From assembly GCA_963402885.1 (NCBI GenBank), contig OY727096.1, forward strand, positions 21,557,820 to 21,621,819: 64,000 bases of DNA. Reading direction: 5' to 3'. Of this stretch, positions 44,963 through 56,527 are shown piece after piece (positions within the stretch are counted from its first letter, which is position 1; every line of letters begins with the position of its first letter). The translations under genes were made by a program, and so were the position numbers. The notes under the pieces are model-generated. The model saw only the letters and a list, made by a program, of their open reading frames with translations. It had not been told where the DNA came from and made no database searches. Source of the DNA: Antedon bifida. Lineage: Eukaryota > Echinodermata > Crinoidea > Comatulida > Antedonidae.

Positions 44963-47353
44963 ATGGAAAAGGTTCCAACGAACCGTGGTGAGTGGAGAAA
45001 TCATTTAGAAACTTTTTATATAAATAGAAATAATAGTTGAAATGAATGACATTTTTTTTGTTTTTTGGACACGATAAATTTCTTCACTGTGAAAATATTC
45101 ACCCATCATTTATGATAGACCTATATTAATTGTGTATGGCCAGAAGATAAATTGCCTAGGTAGCTTTACAGTGTACTTATCCTTTTTAAATATTTGCAGA
45201 CATAATTGTCAACGAAACGTTCGGGCCTGTCATCCAAGGACTAAAACCAATATCGAGTTTCAGTGGGAAGACAAAGGCACAAGTAGACGATGTTACAAAG
45301 ACCAGCATCAATGATTTGGCAGTCAAGCCAAAGGTCGAACGTCCTCAGCACAGGATAAAGCCACCAGTTGCACCAAAACCAGCAAAGAAAAGTGTAAAAA
45401 TGATGGCTTATTCAATCCATGATGGCAATATTGTAAAAGAGGACAAGTTGCATCGGATTAAGCCACCAGTTGCACCAAAACCAGCGAAGAAAAGTGTAAG
45501 AATGATGGCTTATTCAATCCATGATGGCAATATTGTAAAAGAGGAAAAGTTGCATCAGATTAAGCCACCAGTTGCACCAAAACCATCAAAGAAAAGTGTA
45601 AAAAAGACGGCGCATTCAATCCAAGGTGATGGCAATATTGTAAAAGAGGACAAGTTTCATCAGATTAAGCCACCAGTTGCACCAAAACCAGCGAAAAAAA
45701 GTGTAAAAAAGATGGCGCATTCAATCCAAGGTGATGGCAATATTGTAAACCAGGACAAGTTTCACCAGATTAAGCCACCAGTTGCACCAATACCAGCAAA
45801 GAAAAATGTAAAAAAGATGGCGCATTCAATCCAAGGTGATGACAATATTGTAAACCAGGACAAGTTTCACCAGATTAAGCCACCAGTTGCACCAATACCA
45901 GCAAAGAAAAATGTAAAAAAGATGGCGCATTCAATCCAAGGTGATGACAATATTGTAAAAGAGGACAAGTTTCATCATATTAAGCCACAAGTTGCACCAA
46001 AACCAGCGAAGAAAAGTGTAAAAAAGATGGTGCATTTAATCCAAGGTGATGAGAATATTGTAAAAGAGGACAAGTTGAAAAAGCCACCCAAAATAATCGG
46101 CTGGGCGAAACTCCTTGGCAACACCAAAACAAGAGGTGCATCTGTGAAAAATATGACCCAGAACTTTATGCAGGACAACAATGGATTGGATTGGAGCGAC
46201 GATGAGGATGAGATATTTTATGATGCACTTTCAGGTACTTATTACAATCAATCTAATTATTTCTCTTATTTTGACAAGTTTTTTTAAAAACCTTACATGG
46301 ATGTAATAATGTACAAAATGTCACACAATGTTTGCATTTTACAGACTTGAATGACATTTTTGATGAACCTCAATACATCAGTGGTTCTGAAGATATTAAG
46401 AATCATGTGCAAGATGTAGAAAGCATAAGAAAGGTCAGTGACCTGGATGTCACCACCAAGGCAGCAGCTGCAGCCATTGAAGTCTTCGACAATAACATGT
46501 TCCTTGACGATAGTACCCCAGATGCCGTCGCAGTCACTACAAAAGTGAAGGATTACATTGGAGAAATTGACAAAAATGCCGTGGATGAGTACATCTCCGG
46601 CATTATCTCAACCAGCATGAAGACTGTCGATGTAACCAACTCCTTGATTGACAACACCATCTCTGACATTAATATTGACGACACATTGTCCAATGGCAAG
46701 ATTGAAAAAACTGCCTCTGATCCCAAGATTGATGACACTCTCACCGATGGCAAGATTTACAACACCATCCTTGATGTTGAAATTGACGTCAATGCAGTCA
46801 GACAGTATGTCGCTCAAATTATTCGCCACAGCAGTTATGTCATCGCCATGGACAAGGCAGATGAAAAGGATAGTAAGACTTTAAAAAACGATGTTTCAAC
46901 CTGCAAGCCAAGCGAAGGTGATTTATTTTATTACATAAAAATAAACATGCATTTTATTATGTTTTTTTAATTAGTAATACAAATACTGTAGTACTATATT
47001 ATTAAAAACAAACATTGCATTTATTCCTTACAGACAATTTGGCTGGTGATGTCCCTGCTCACCAGAATTCTACAGATGTACCACGAGCAGGAATTTTCAG
47101 GCGGCTTTTCCGCAGACTTCGACGAGGCATCCGTAATATCGGTTGCCACAGAACACTGACAGAGGAAATCCAGGATACTACTGGTGAAGATATCGACAGC
47201 ACAGATGCCAGTGCCAATGATGCCAGTGCCAATGACGTCAGCAATGATGACAGTGATCTTGCAGCGAATGATGAAGAAGTTGACACCATTGATCCTGTTC
47301 ACAATACTTCACGCCACAGGTTCCTCTCTGCATTGTTATGCTACAAACACTAA
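44963..47353 (+). CDS. Array gene copy B, four exons, Pro/Lys-repeat protein with cationic helix
   Basis: Exons are 44963-44987, 45200-46234, 46345-46917 and 47034-47353 (1953 nt, 650 aa). Exon 1 gives MEKVPTNR. Exon 2 (345 codons) holds seven 34-35-residue repeats with core IKPPVAPKPAKKSVKK and tail MAHSIQGDGNIVKEDK. The PPVAPKP-K-K pattern resembles SH3-ligand proline motifs. It then carries GWAKLLGNTKTRG and an acidic WSDDEDEIFYDALS. Exon 3 has short acidic repeats (NTISDINIDDTLSNGKIE, KIDDTLTDGKIYNTILDVE) and a helical AVRQYVAQIIRHSSYVI; it is nine residues shorter than C/D (no DDPIPDVEI). Exon 4 has the amphipathic GIFRRLFRRLRRGIRNIG, then acidic DASANDASANDVSNDDSD and ends CYKH. No signal peptide, transmembrane helix or known domain. 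Opposite charges at the two ends suggest binding or self-association; function unknown. Confidence 0.85.
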
Positions 47354-48313
47354 TCAAGTGCAATATTATACAGAATCAACTAATTATCAATATTACTGCA
47401 AAACCATTGGATTTTATAACTATATATTATATTTTGAATGATAAATATTATTATGTCTCATATTATATCAAATGCTTAAATATAAGATTTCAAAGATTTT
47501 CAAAATATTGCCTTTGCGTTTATTATTTGCCTTTGTGTTCAATGTTCATTCACATATGGGACTACAAATTTTACCAGTTAATGCTGATGAGGTTATGTTA
47601 TATGGTGATGATGAAATAAACATAATGCATACATTATTATATTTATTCAATATCCACTAGAAAAATAGATGATGACGTTGAAACAGAAAATGAATAATAA
47701 TAAATCTAAAAGAACTTAAGAAATACATTAATTTCTCTTTAAAAAAGTTTATTAACATTGGATGTTTTAGCAAATTAGTTTATTATTAAAAACAAAATTC
47801 AGCAAAATTTGAATTATCAAATTAAGCCATACTGACATGATTTGCATAATTTATGATGCAATAATTGAAATACACTTAACCAAGATATTTCACTTAAGTC
47901 AATAAATATATGGATTTCACTTAAGGAATATTCAGTTAGATAGGAATTTCTTATTTTTTATTTTAGGATATTTCTTTAGATAGTGTGATATATGTAGGGC
48001 TACAGGTTCCTAGAAACTCTATTCCTACCACCAATCCACTACAATAGATGATCTCATTTGCCTTCTCATCCCACCTTGTTAGCAAGGCACCTAACAGTCA
48101 ATCAATGTTTAAAAAAACAGTATTACTAGATGTTAAAATTCCATTGAAGCAATAAAACTCCTTCTTTAGGACACCCCTATGGATTACTTTTCCATGAAAC
48201 AAACGACCGGAAACATATTGGTGTTGACAACAGTCAACACCTATTCAGGGGACAGACCATTATTAAGGCGGCACTCATATTAAGGGGACAATCTGTATAG
48301 TGAAACAACATAC

Positions 48314-48792
48314 CAATTTGGCTGTACATTATGCATCCTTCCAAACAACTCAATCTTGCGTTTTCCTGGTGAAAGTCGCTCAATCAATCCATATATTTCA
48401 TCTGGTTTGTGACTTGTCTCTCTCACTTCGGCTACAATGACATCACAATCAAGGCCCCTATTATACCTTGCAGGGTCACCCATGACCCCAACCTACATGA
48501 ATAAATATAACAGATAAAATAGTTTCCATAAAATTAAATCACAAAGATTTTCTGTAGAGAAAAGCCAACAAATTGTCTTTATGAGTGTCATAACTTGATT
48601 ATGATTTCTCAATAAGCTAGACGATTCAAACTAAGTCTAAACAAGGAAATCAAACGAAAAGAACAAAATAAATACAGCTTGATTTACCAATGTTCTTTCC
48701 CATGATTCAACCAATGACCTGTCCTTCCTATTCGGATTAACCTCTGAAGCTGGTTGGTCTTTACCCAGATGATTTCATCAACTTGTTTATAT
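48314..48792 (-). pseudogene. METTL3: METTL3 two-exon fragment, unit B (frameshifted)
   Basis: The exon at 48792-48688 ([34 protein letters not shown]) has the intact CGA codon that is a stop in unit A. It keeps the 4-nt deletion at its donor, so its phase (2) no longer fits the phase-0 exon at 48492-48314. The second exon is open, with one K-to-M change (VGVMGDP). First and last METTL3 exons are absent. Confidence 0.9.
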
Positions 48793-49083
48793 CTGGTTAA
48801 ATTCAAATGTAAATGTATGTTCACCCATCAATAAAAAATAAACTCTGTACAAATAGGCAATAAATATAATAATATCGCATTCCTATGAGAACTGAGAATA
48901 CTCAATAGGTGTCCTTATCCAGGTGGGAAAGTGTTCCAAGAACATGTTCCAAGAATCTTGATATTTTACACATGCTTGCTTGTAGTCCCAATATGTAGTC
49001 AGTGTGTTGCTTCTAGGGAAAAAACGAGTACACTGGATGTTATCTTAGCAAGCGAAAAGTTATGTAACATAGACTTCTTATAC

Positions 49084-50287
49084 CAGAGGCGGATCCAGGA
49101 TTTTGTGAAAGGGGGGGGGGGGGGGGGGCGCAACTTTAGAGAGTCCGCAGACGATTTTGAAAATTTAACACCTCTAGATGGTCGGAAATGGCACTCTCAC
49201 GTTAAATAAATGTATAAAAATTGATATTTTAAATATGAAAACTGAGGTAATAGCCTATTAAAGAGTGACATTTTCCCAATAGGCTTATTTTGAGTAAAAT
49301 CGTCACAACAGGGCGTTTCGCGCAAGTCAGCGTTTGCACGTACATGGCGGAAAAAGGTGCCTGTCCAGGGCCGTCGACAGAACATGTTATTAAATGACGC
49401 CCCAGATGGCCGGAAAAAATGGTACTCTCGCACATAAAATTGATGATAAATGGCACCTTTAATTTGCAGGAAAACACACTCATGTGTAGCATGCCACCAA
49501 TGAGCAAAACGATCATACTCTTCCCTCCAATAAACACACGTGATTAATTACAGGACGATATAACATTTTGTTGCCGATTTCATTCACTCAGTATTTAGTT
49601 TTGATTGCGTTGCGTTCAAGTTCAATTCGAACGTACATCTAGGGGAAGCCCCGAAAAAAGCGCAAATTTAATGCTTATTATAGATCAATATTTATTTACA
49701 TCAATTTGTTGAAGAAATCAAATATATAAATATAATAGGTATTGATACAGTGGGTGGCCTAGGAAAAAAAATCGGTTGCTAATGTATACTACCACAGTAC
49801 ACAGTTACCACAGTTAGTGTACTATATTATTATTAACATTATTATCCTCTATAATGATGATCTGTAGGTAACCACGCCGTGCCAATTTTGACGTATATAC
49901 ACTTTTATTTATGCTTGCTGACTGCCAGCGATATAAACAATGGGTAGGCCTACGCGGTTGTATGGCGGTGTCCTTTGTACGAATCGTTCGTGCCCCGAGT
50001 ATGGGTACGATACACGCGTCAATATCATGTTACATCCAGGGACCAAAATGCGTTTCAGGTGAAAATAGGCTATTCATTTCGCAACTCTTAGAAATTTACA
50101 GACAGCAACGGCAATGGAGACCTCTAATAAAAAGTAAATTAGCACGGTGCTGAATGTGTTTTAACCAAAAGTGAAAGTACTTTACTCTTTTTTCCCCTTT
50201 TTTTTCCCTTATGGTAGGATAAATGTTTTTCTCTCCAGATTTATAGGGGGAGGGAGGGGCCCCCCCCCCCCCCTGGATCCGCCACTG
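49084..50287. mobile_element. hAT-TIR-bounded segment with G/C runs, unit B (1.2 kb)
   Basis: Left terminus CAGAGGCGGATCCAGG and inverted right terminus CAGTGGCGGATCCAGG. Each is followed inward by a homopolymer run (18 G at 49111-49128; 14 C at 50260-50273). The interior has no transposase; the frames at 49229-49537 and 49911-50153 carry no recognisable domain. No convincing target duplication was found. The right end lies directly in the LINE RT frame after YLGVTLT. Confidence 0.65.
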
Positions 50288-51400
50288 GTTAAAGTAACTC
50301 CAAGGTATTTATAGTGGGACACTGTTTCGATTTGATTATTAAGGATGAAATATTGCAAAGAGTTGTTTTTTGAGCGAGTTATTTCCATGACTTTACATTT
50401 ACCAGGATTGAGGGACATACGATTTGTTTCACCCCATTTAAGGATAGAGTTGAGGTCAGCCTGTAAAAAGTCACAATCAACTGGGGATTTGATTACTCTA
50501 TAGAGAACAGTGTCGTCAGCATATTGTGGCATGTGAGATGAGATCAAGGTAGAAAGATCTGCAATATACATATTAAAAAGAATAGGGCCAAGCACTGAGC
50601 CCTGAGGCACTCCAGATGTAACGTGAACCGAAGAGGAAAGAGTGCCTTTGTAAGAAACAGCTTGTTCACGATTCGACAGGAAAGAATGCAACCAATTCAG
50701 TAAGTTCCCACAAAAGCCATACTTGTGCAATTTATCCATGGATAGGGTGGCTAACTCTGTCAAATGCCTTTGACCAGTCAAGGAAAATTGCATCGATACG
50801 GGTTGCTTCTATCCAAACATTCCGCCCAATTATGAAAAATAGTGACAAGTTGGGTAATGCAGGATTTCTTGTGAGAGAAACCGTGTTGGGATTAGGGTAT
50901 GATACCATGTTTATCAGTATGAGCTAGCAAATGTTTCGCAATAAGTCGCTCAAGCACTTTACCTACAACGGATGTAAGGGATATGAGTCTATAGTTGAGG
51001 ATATCTGTTAGCGGGCCAGAGTTATGGATAGGGATAATAATGTGCATGTTTCCAATCAGAAGGAACTTCACCCAGAGTTATGGATAGGGATAATATGTGC
51101 ATGTTTCCAATCAGAACTTCACCCAGAGTCAAAGATATGTTAAAATTTTGGTTAAAACAGGAATAACAGAAAAGGAAGAAAGTTTAAGCATTCGAGCAGA
51201 AATGCCATCAGGTCCAGGGGATTTAGAAACAGCCAGAGAAGTAATTACTGATTTCACCTCATCCTCTCGAACCTGTAATTGTTTCATGATATCAACACCA
51301 GAATGGCATCAGAACTCAGAAACAGGAGGCATGCAGAGAGAGGATGCACGTGCTGTCAAGATCGCTCGAAAGAGGGCGGGAACTTTTTAAATAAAAGGAG
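50288..51400 (-). mobile_element. LINE reverse transcriptase, unit B (decayed)
   Basis: On the minus strand, in order: VREDEVKSVITSLAVSKSPG-PDGIS (51290-51190), DILNYRLISLTSVVGKVLER, FLDWSKAFDRVSH (motif A with catalytic Asp), LHKYGFCGNLLNWLHSFLSN, GVPQGSVLGPILF, QYADDTVLYR (the catalytic YADD box), NPGKCKVMEI and HYKYLGVTLT. These are the ordered RT motifs of a CR1/Jockey-type LINE. Frameshifts lie upstream of motif A and between motif A and LHKYGF. The frame stops at the hAT-like terminus. The endonuclease part is missing. Confidence 0.9.
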
Positions 51401-52115
51401 TAATTAACGGTATGATTTCTATTTTTAGGCCAATAGTAGGAACTTCACACACATATTTGCGTGTGTGCGCTCAACGCGTAGAAGTTATGCAAATTGCTGT
51501 TGTTGTAAATATAGCGAACGCGCAACGAGCGATCTCTCTCTCGGCGTCAAGTTTTCAACGAGAAGACATCGACATTTTATGAGCAAAATATCAGCGAGTT
51601 TTTACGAGTTTAACGATAATAATTAGTTGATAATTTTGATATTTAGCGTTTTAACTTTACATATTTTACTACGTGTTACTGTATGTTATCGTGTTTCAAT
51701 TATTGTACCGTTGTTGTATAGCCTACTAGAGCCTAGAGGCCTAGGCCTAGCCTATATTTATTGTCCTGAACTAGCCTAACCTTACACTGCGCACGTACTA
51801 CGCGCTTCGTGTGGATATTGTGTGGTTTCTACACTCCGTATAGTTTATTTAATTCGAGCCTAGGATACTTCCAGCTTATAGGATACTTCCTTCCAGCTTT
51901 GGTTGGACATCATTCGACTGCTACAATACTCCATTACCGTATTCTAAATAGGGTAAGTAAACAATTACAATATCTATGATAATAGATAACGATTAACGAA
52001 GTTTTAAAAGTAGACCATTACTTACCTTGAAATCCACCCAATATGACATAGGGCCTATTATCTTTCATGAGATTTTCGTATCACACAGTGTGGAAAGGTT
52101 GCTCTTAATTAACTT
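51401..52115. other. Unit spacer upstream of copy C
   Basis: Contains a CTAGAGGCCTAGGCCTAG-rich stretch (about 51723-51750), AT-rich DNA and, at the unit boundary, a minus-strand ATGCGACGCGATGAACGCGT word followed by GCGCG/GTAAGTT. The latter looks like the first coding exon and donor of a divergent transcript. The same spacer occurs at 44201-44761 and 59276-59990; unit A has no left copy. Confidence 0.4.
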
Positions 52116-52316
52116 AACTTACCGCGCAACGCGTTCATCGCGTCGCATGGTAGCATAATTGCGCGCTAGGTATCCATCACAACAGCTAGTTATAGCAACT
52201 TAACAACACAAATCATCTACAGCTTGATATATCAACTGTGTATGAAATACTGAGCGATAAATTCCGAATTATCTTCGTAATTATTATCAATTTAATTAAG
52301 TTATTGCGTACAAACA

Positions 52317-54734
52317 ATGAAAAAGGTTCCAACGAACCGTGGTGAGTGGAGAAATCATTTAGAAACTTTTTATATAAATAGAAATAATAGTTGAAATGAA
52401 TGACATTTTTTTTGTTTTTTGGACACGATAAATTTCTTCACTGTGAAAATATTCACCCATCATTTATGATAGACCTATATTAATTGTGTATGGCCAGAAG
52501 ATAAATTGCCTAGGTAGCTTTACAGTGTACTTATCCTTTTTAAATATTTGCAGACATAATTGTCAACGAAACGTTCGGGCCTGTCATCCAAGGACTAAAA
52601 CCAATATCGAGTTTCAGTGGGAAGACAAAGGCACAAGGAGACGATGTTACAAAGACCAGCATCAATGATTTGGCAGTCAAGCCAAAGGTCGAACGTCCTC
52701 AGCACAGGATAAAGCCACCAGTTGCACCAAAACCAGCAAAGAAAAGTGTAAAAATGATGGCTTATTCAATCCATGATGGCAATATTGTAAAAGAGGACAA
52801 GTTGCATCGGATTAAGCCACCAGTTGCACCAAAACCAGCGAAGAAAAGTGTAAGAATGATGGCTTATTCAATCCATGATGGCAATATTGTAAAAGGGGAC
52901 AAGTTGCATCAGATTAAGCCACCAGTTGCACCAAAACCATCAAAGAAAAGTGTAAAAAAGACGGCGCATTCAATCCAAGGTGATGGCAATATTGTAAAAG
53001 AGGACAAGTTTCATCAGATTAAGCCACCAGTTGCACCAAAACCAGCGAAAAAAAGTGTAAAAAAGATGAAGCATTCAATCCAAGGTGATGACAATATTGT
53101 AAACCAGGACAAGTTTCACCAGATTAAGCCACCAGTTGCACCAATACCAGCAAAGAAAAATGTAAAAAAGATGGCGCATTCAATCCAAGGTGATGACAAT
53201 ATTGTAAACCAGGACAAGTTTCACCAGATTAAGCCACCAGTTGCACCAATACCAGCAAAGAAAAATGTAAAAAAGATGGCGCATTCAATCCAAGGTGATG
53301 ACAATATTGTAAAAGAGGACAAGTTTCATCATATTAAGCCACAAGTTGCACCAAAACCAGCGAAGAAAAGTGTAAAAAAGATGGTGCATTTAATCCAAGG
53401 TGATGAGAATATTGTAAAAGAGGACAAGTTGAAAAAGCCACCCAAAATAATCGGCTGGGCGAAACTCCTTGGCAACACCAAAACAAGAGGTGCATCTGTG
53501 AAAAATATGACCCAGAACTTTATGCAGGACAACAATGGATTGGATTGGAGCGACGATGAGGATGAGATATTTTATGATGCACTTTCAGGTACTTATTACA
53601 ATCAATCTAATTATTTCTCTTATTTTGACAAGTTTTTTTTAAAACCTTACATGGATGTAATAATGTACAAAATGTCACACAATGTTTGCATTTTACAGAC
53701 TTGAATGACATTTTTGATGAACCTCAATACATCAGTGGTTCTGAAGATATTAAGAATCATGTACAAGATGTAGAAAGCATAAGAAAGGTCAGTGACCTGG
53801 ATGTCACCACCAAGGCAGCAGCTGCAGCCATTGAAGTCTTCGACAATAACATGTTCCTTGACGATAGTACCCCAGATGCCGTCGCAGTCACTACAAAAGT
53901 GAAGGATTACATTGGAGAAATTGACAAAAATGCCGTGGATGAGTACATCTCCGGCATTATCTCAACCAGCATGAAGACTGTCGATGTAACCAACTCCTTG
54001 ATTGACAACACCATCTCTGACATTAATATTGACGACACATTGTCCAATGGCAAGATTGAAAAAACTGCCTCTGATCCCAAGATTGATGACACTCTCACCG
54101 ATGGCAAGATTTACAACACCATCCTTGATGTTGAAATTGATGACCCCATCCCTGATGTTGAGATTGACGTCAATGCAGTCAGACAGTATGTCGCTCAAAT
54201 TATTCGCCACAGCAGTTATGTCATCGCCATGGACAAGGCAGATGAAAAGGATAGTAAGACTTTCAAAAACGATGTTTCAACCTGCAAGCCAAGCGAAGGT
54301 GATTTATTTTATTACATAAAAATAAACATGCATTTTATTATGTTTTTTTAATTAGTAATACAAATACTGTAGTACTATATTATTAAAAACAAACATTGCA
54401 TTTATTCCTTACAGCCAATTTGGCTGGTGATGTCCCTGCTAACCAGAATTCTACAGATGTACCACGAGCAGGAATTTTCAGGCGGCTTTTCCGCAGACTT
54501 CGACGAGGCATCCGTAATATCTGTTGCCACAGAACACTGACAGAGGAAATCCAGGATACTACCGGTGAAGATATCGACAGCACAGATGCCAGTGCCAATG
54601 ATGCCAGTGCCAATGACGTCAGCAATGATGACAGTGATCTTGCAGCGAATGATAAAGAAGTTGACACCATTGATCCTGTTCACAATACTTCACGCCACAG
54701 GTTCCTCTCTGCATTGTTATGCTACAAACACTAA
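52317..54734 (+). CDS. Array gene copy C, four exons
   Basis: Exons are 52317-52341, 52554-53588, 53699-54298 and 54415-54734 (1980 nt, 659 aa). It has the same plan as copy B: MKKVPTNR start (E2K against A/B), seven proline/lysine repeats (repeat 4 with KKMKHSIQGDD), acidic hinge, acidic repeats including DDPIPDVEIDV, and helix GIFRRLFRRLRRGIRNIC (G-to-C, creating Cys-Cys). The tail reads LAANDKEVD. Intron positions and phases (1, 1, 1) are the same as in B. The long frame starting at 52670 is only the part of exon 2 after a TTG; splicing from exon 1 extends it by 38 codons. Function unknown. Confidence 0.85.
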
Positions 54735-55719
54735 TCAAGTGCAATATTATACAGAATCAACTAATTATCAATATTACTGCAAAACCATTGGATTTTATAA
54801 CTATATATTATATTTTTTAACCAGAATGATAAATATTATTATGTCTCATATTATATCAAATGCTTAAATATAAGATTTCAAAGATTTTCAAAATATTGCC
54901 TTTGCGTTTATTATTTGCCTTTGTGTTCAATGTTCATTCACATATGGGACTACGAATTTTACCAGGTAATGCTGATGAGGTTATGTTATATGGTGATGAT
55001 GAAATAAACATAATACATACATTATTATATTTATTCAATATCCACTAGAAAAATAGATGATGACGTTGAAACAGAAAATGAATAATCATAAATCTAAAAG
55101 AACTTAAGAAATACATTAATTTCTCTTTAAAAAAGTTTATTAAAATTGGATGTTTTAGCAAATTAGTTCATTATTAAAAACAAAATTCAGCAAAATTTGA
55201 ATTATCAAATTAAGCCATACTGACATAATCCAACGAATCATGATTTGCATAATTTATGATGCAATAATTGAAATACACTTAACCAAGATATTTCACTTAA
55301 GTCAATAAATATATGGATTTCACTTAAGGGATATTCAGTTAGATAGGAATTTCTTATTTTTTATTTTAGGATATTTCCTTTAGATAGTGTGATATATGTA
55401 GGGCTACAGGTTCCTAGGAACTCTATTCCTACCACCAATCCACTACAATAAGATGATCTCATTTGCCTTCTCATCCCACCTTGTTAGCAAGGCACCTAAC
55501 AGTCAATCAATGTTTAAAAAAACAGTATTACTAGATGTTAAAATTCCATTGAAGCAATAAAACTCCTTCTTTGGGACACCCCTAGGGATTACTTTTCCAT
55601 GAAACGAACGACAGGAAACATATTGGTGTTGACAACAGTCAACACCTATTCAGAGGGACAGACCATTATTAAGGCGGCACTCATATTAAGGGGACAATCT
55701 GTATAGTGAAACAACATAC

Positions 55720-56228
55720 CAATTTGGCTGTACATTATGCATCCTCCCAAACAACTCAATCTTGCGTTTTCCTGGTGAAAGTCGCTCAATCAATCCATAT
55801 ATTTCATCTGGTTTGTGACTTGTCTCTCTCACTTCGGCTACAATGACATCACAATCAAGGCCCCTATTATACCCTGCAGGGTCACCCTTGACCCCAACCT
55901 ACATGAATAAATATAACAGATAAAATAGTTTCCATAAAAATAAAACACAATGATTTTCTGTAGAGTAAAGCCAACAAATTGTCTTTATGAGTGTCATAAC
56001 TTGATTATGATTTCTCAATAAGCTAGACGATTCAAACTAAGTCTAAATAAGGAAATCAAACGGAAAGAACTGAATTCACAATAAATACACATTTACAAAA
56101 TAAATACAGCTTGATTTACCAAACAATGTTCTTTCCCATGATTCAACCAATGACCTGTCCTTCCTATTCGGATTAACCTCTGAAGCTGGTTGGTCTTTAC
56201 CCAGCTGATTTCATCAACTTGTTTATAT
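55720..56228 (-). pseudogene. METTL3: METTL3 two-exon fragment, unit C (exons intact, gene incomplete)
   Basis: The exon at 56228-56120 ends GKEHCL at a GTAAAT donor in phase 0 and joins VGVKGDPAGYN at 55898 in frame; the second exon ends at 55720 (HNVQPNW, phase 2). All codons are open; one change (EIIWVK to EISWVK) is seen. Without the 4-nt deletion of A and B this is the ancestral structure. It still lacks the SAM-binding DPPW exon and the last exon, so no METTL3 protein can be made from it. Confidence 0.9.
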
Positions 56229-56527
56229 CTGGTTAAATTCAAATGTAAATGTATGGTCACCCATCAATAAAAAATAAACTCTGTACAAATAGGCAATAAA
56301 TATAATAATATCGCATTCCTATGAGAACTGAGAATACTCAATAGGTGTCCTTATCCAGGTGGGAAAGTGTTCCAAGAACCTGTTCCAAGAATCTTGATAT
56401 TTTACACATGCTTGCTTGTAGTCCCAATATGTAGTCAGTGTGTTGCTTCTAGGGAAAAAAACACAAAATGAGTACACTGGATGTTATCTTAGCAAGCGAA
56501 AATTTATGTAATATAGACTTCTTATAC

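Larger units (their letters stand above)
44762..52115. repeat. Tandem array unit B (7354 bp)
   Basis: The boundary AACTTACCGCGCAACGTG begins the unit. Order: array gene (plus), METTL3 fragment (minus), hAT-TIR-bounded segment, LINE RT (minus), CTAG/GGCCTA-rich spacer. The distance between equivalent points in B and C is exactly 7354 bp at both the unit boundary and the gene start. Confidence 0.95.

Noticed and set aside
49229-49537. 102-aa minus frame (MFIGGKSMIVLLIGG), repeated in B and C
   Set aside because: It carries no recognisable domain; unit A breaks the frame. Probably non-coding interior of the hAT-like segment.
50209-50793. Retron or group II intron reverse transcriptase
   Set aside because: Motif order and the neighbouring KSPGPDGIS, NYRLISLTSV and GVPQGSVLGP boxes fit a CR1/Jockey-type LINE, and the genome is metazoan.
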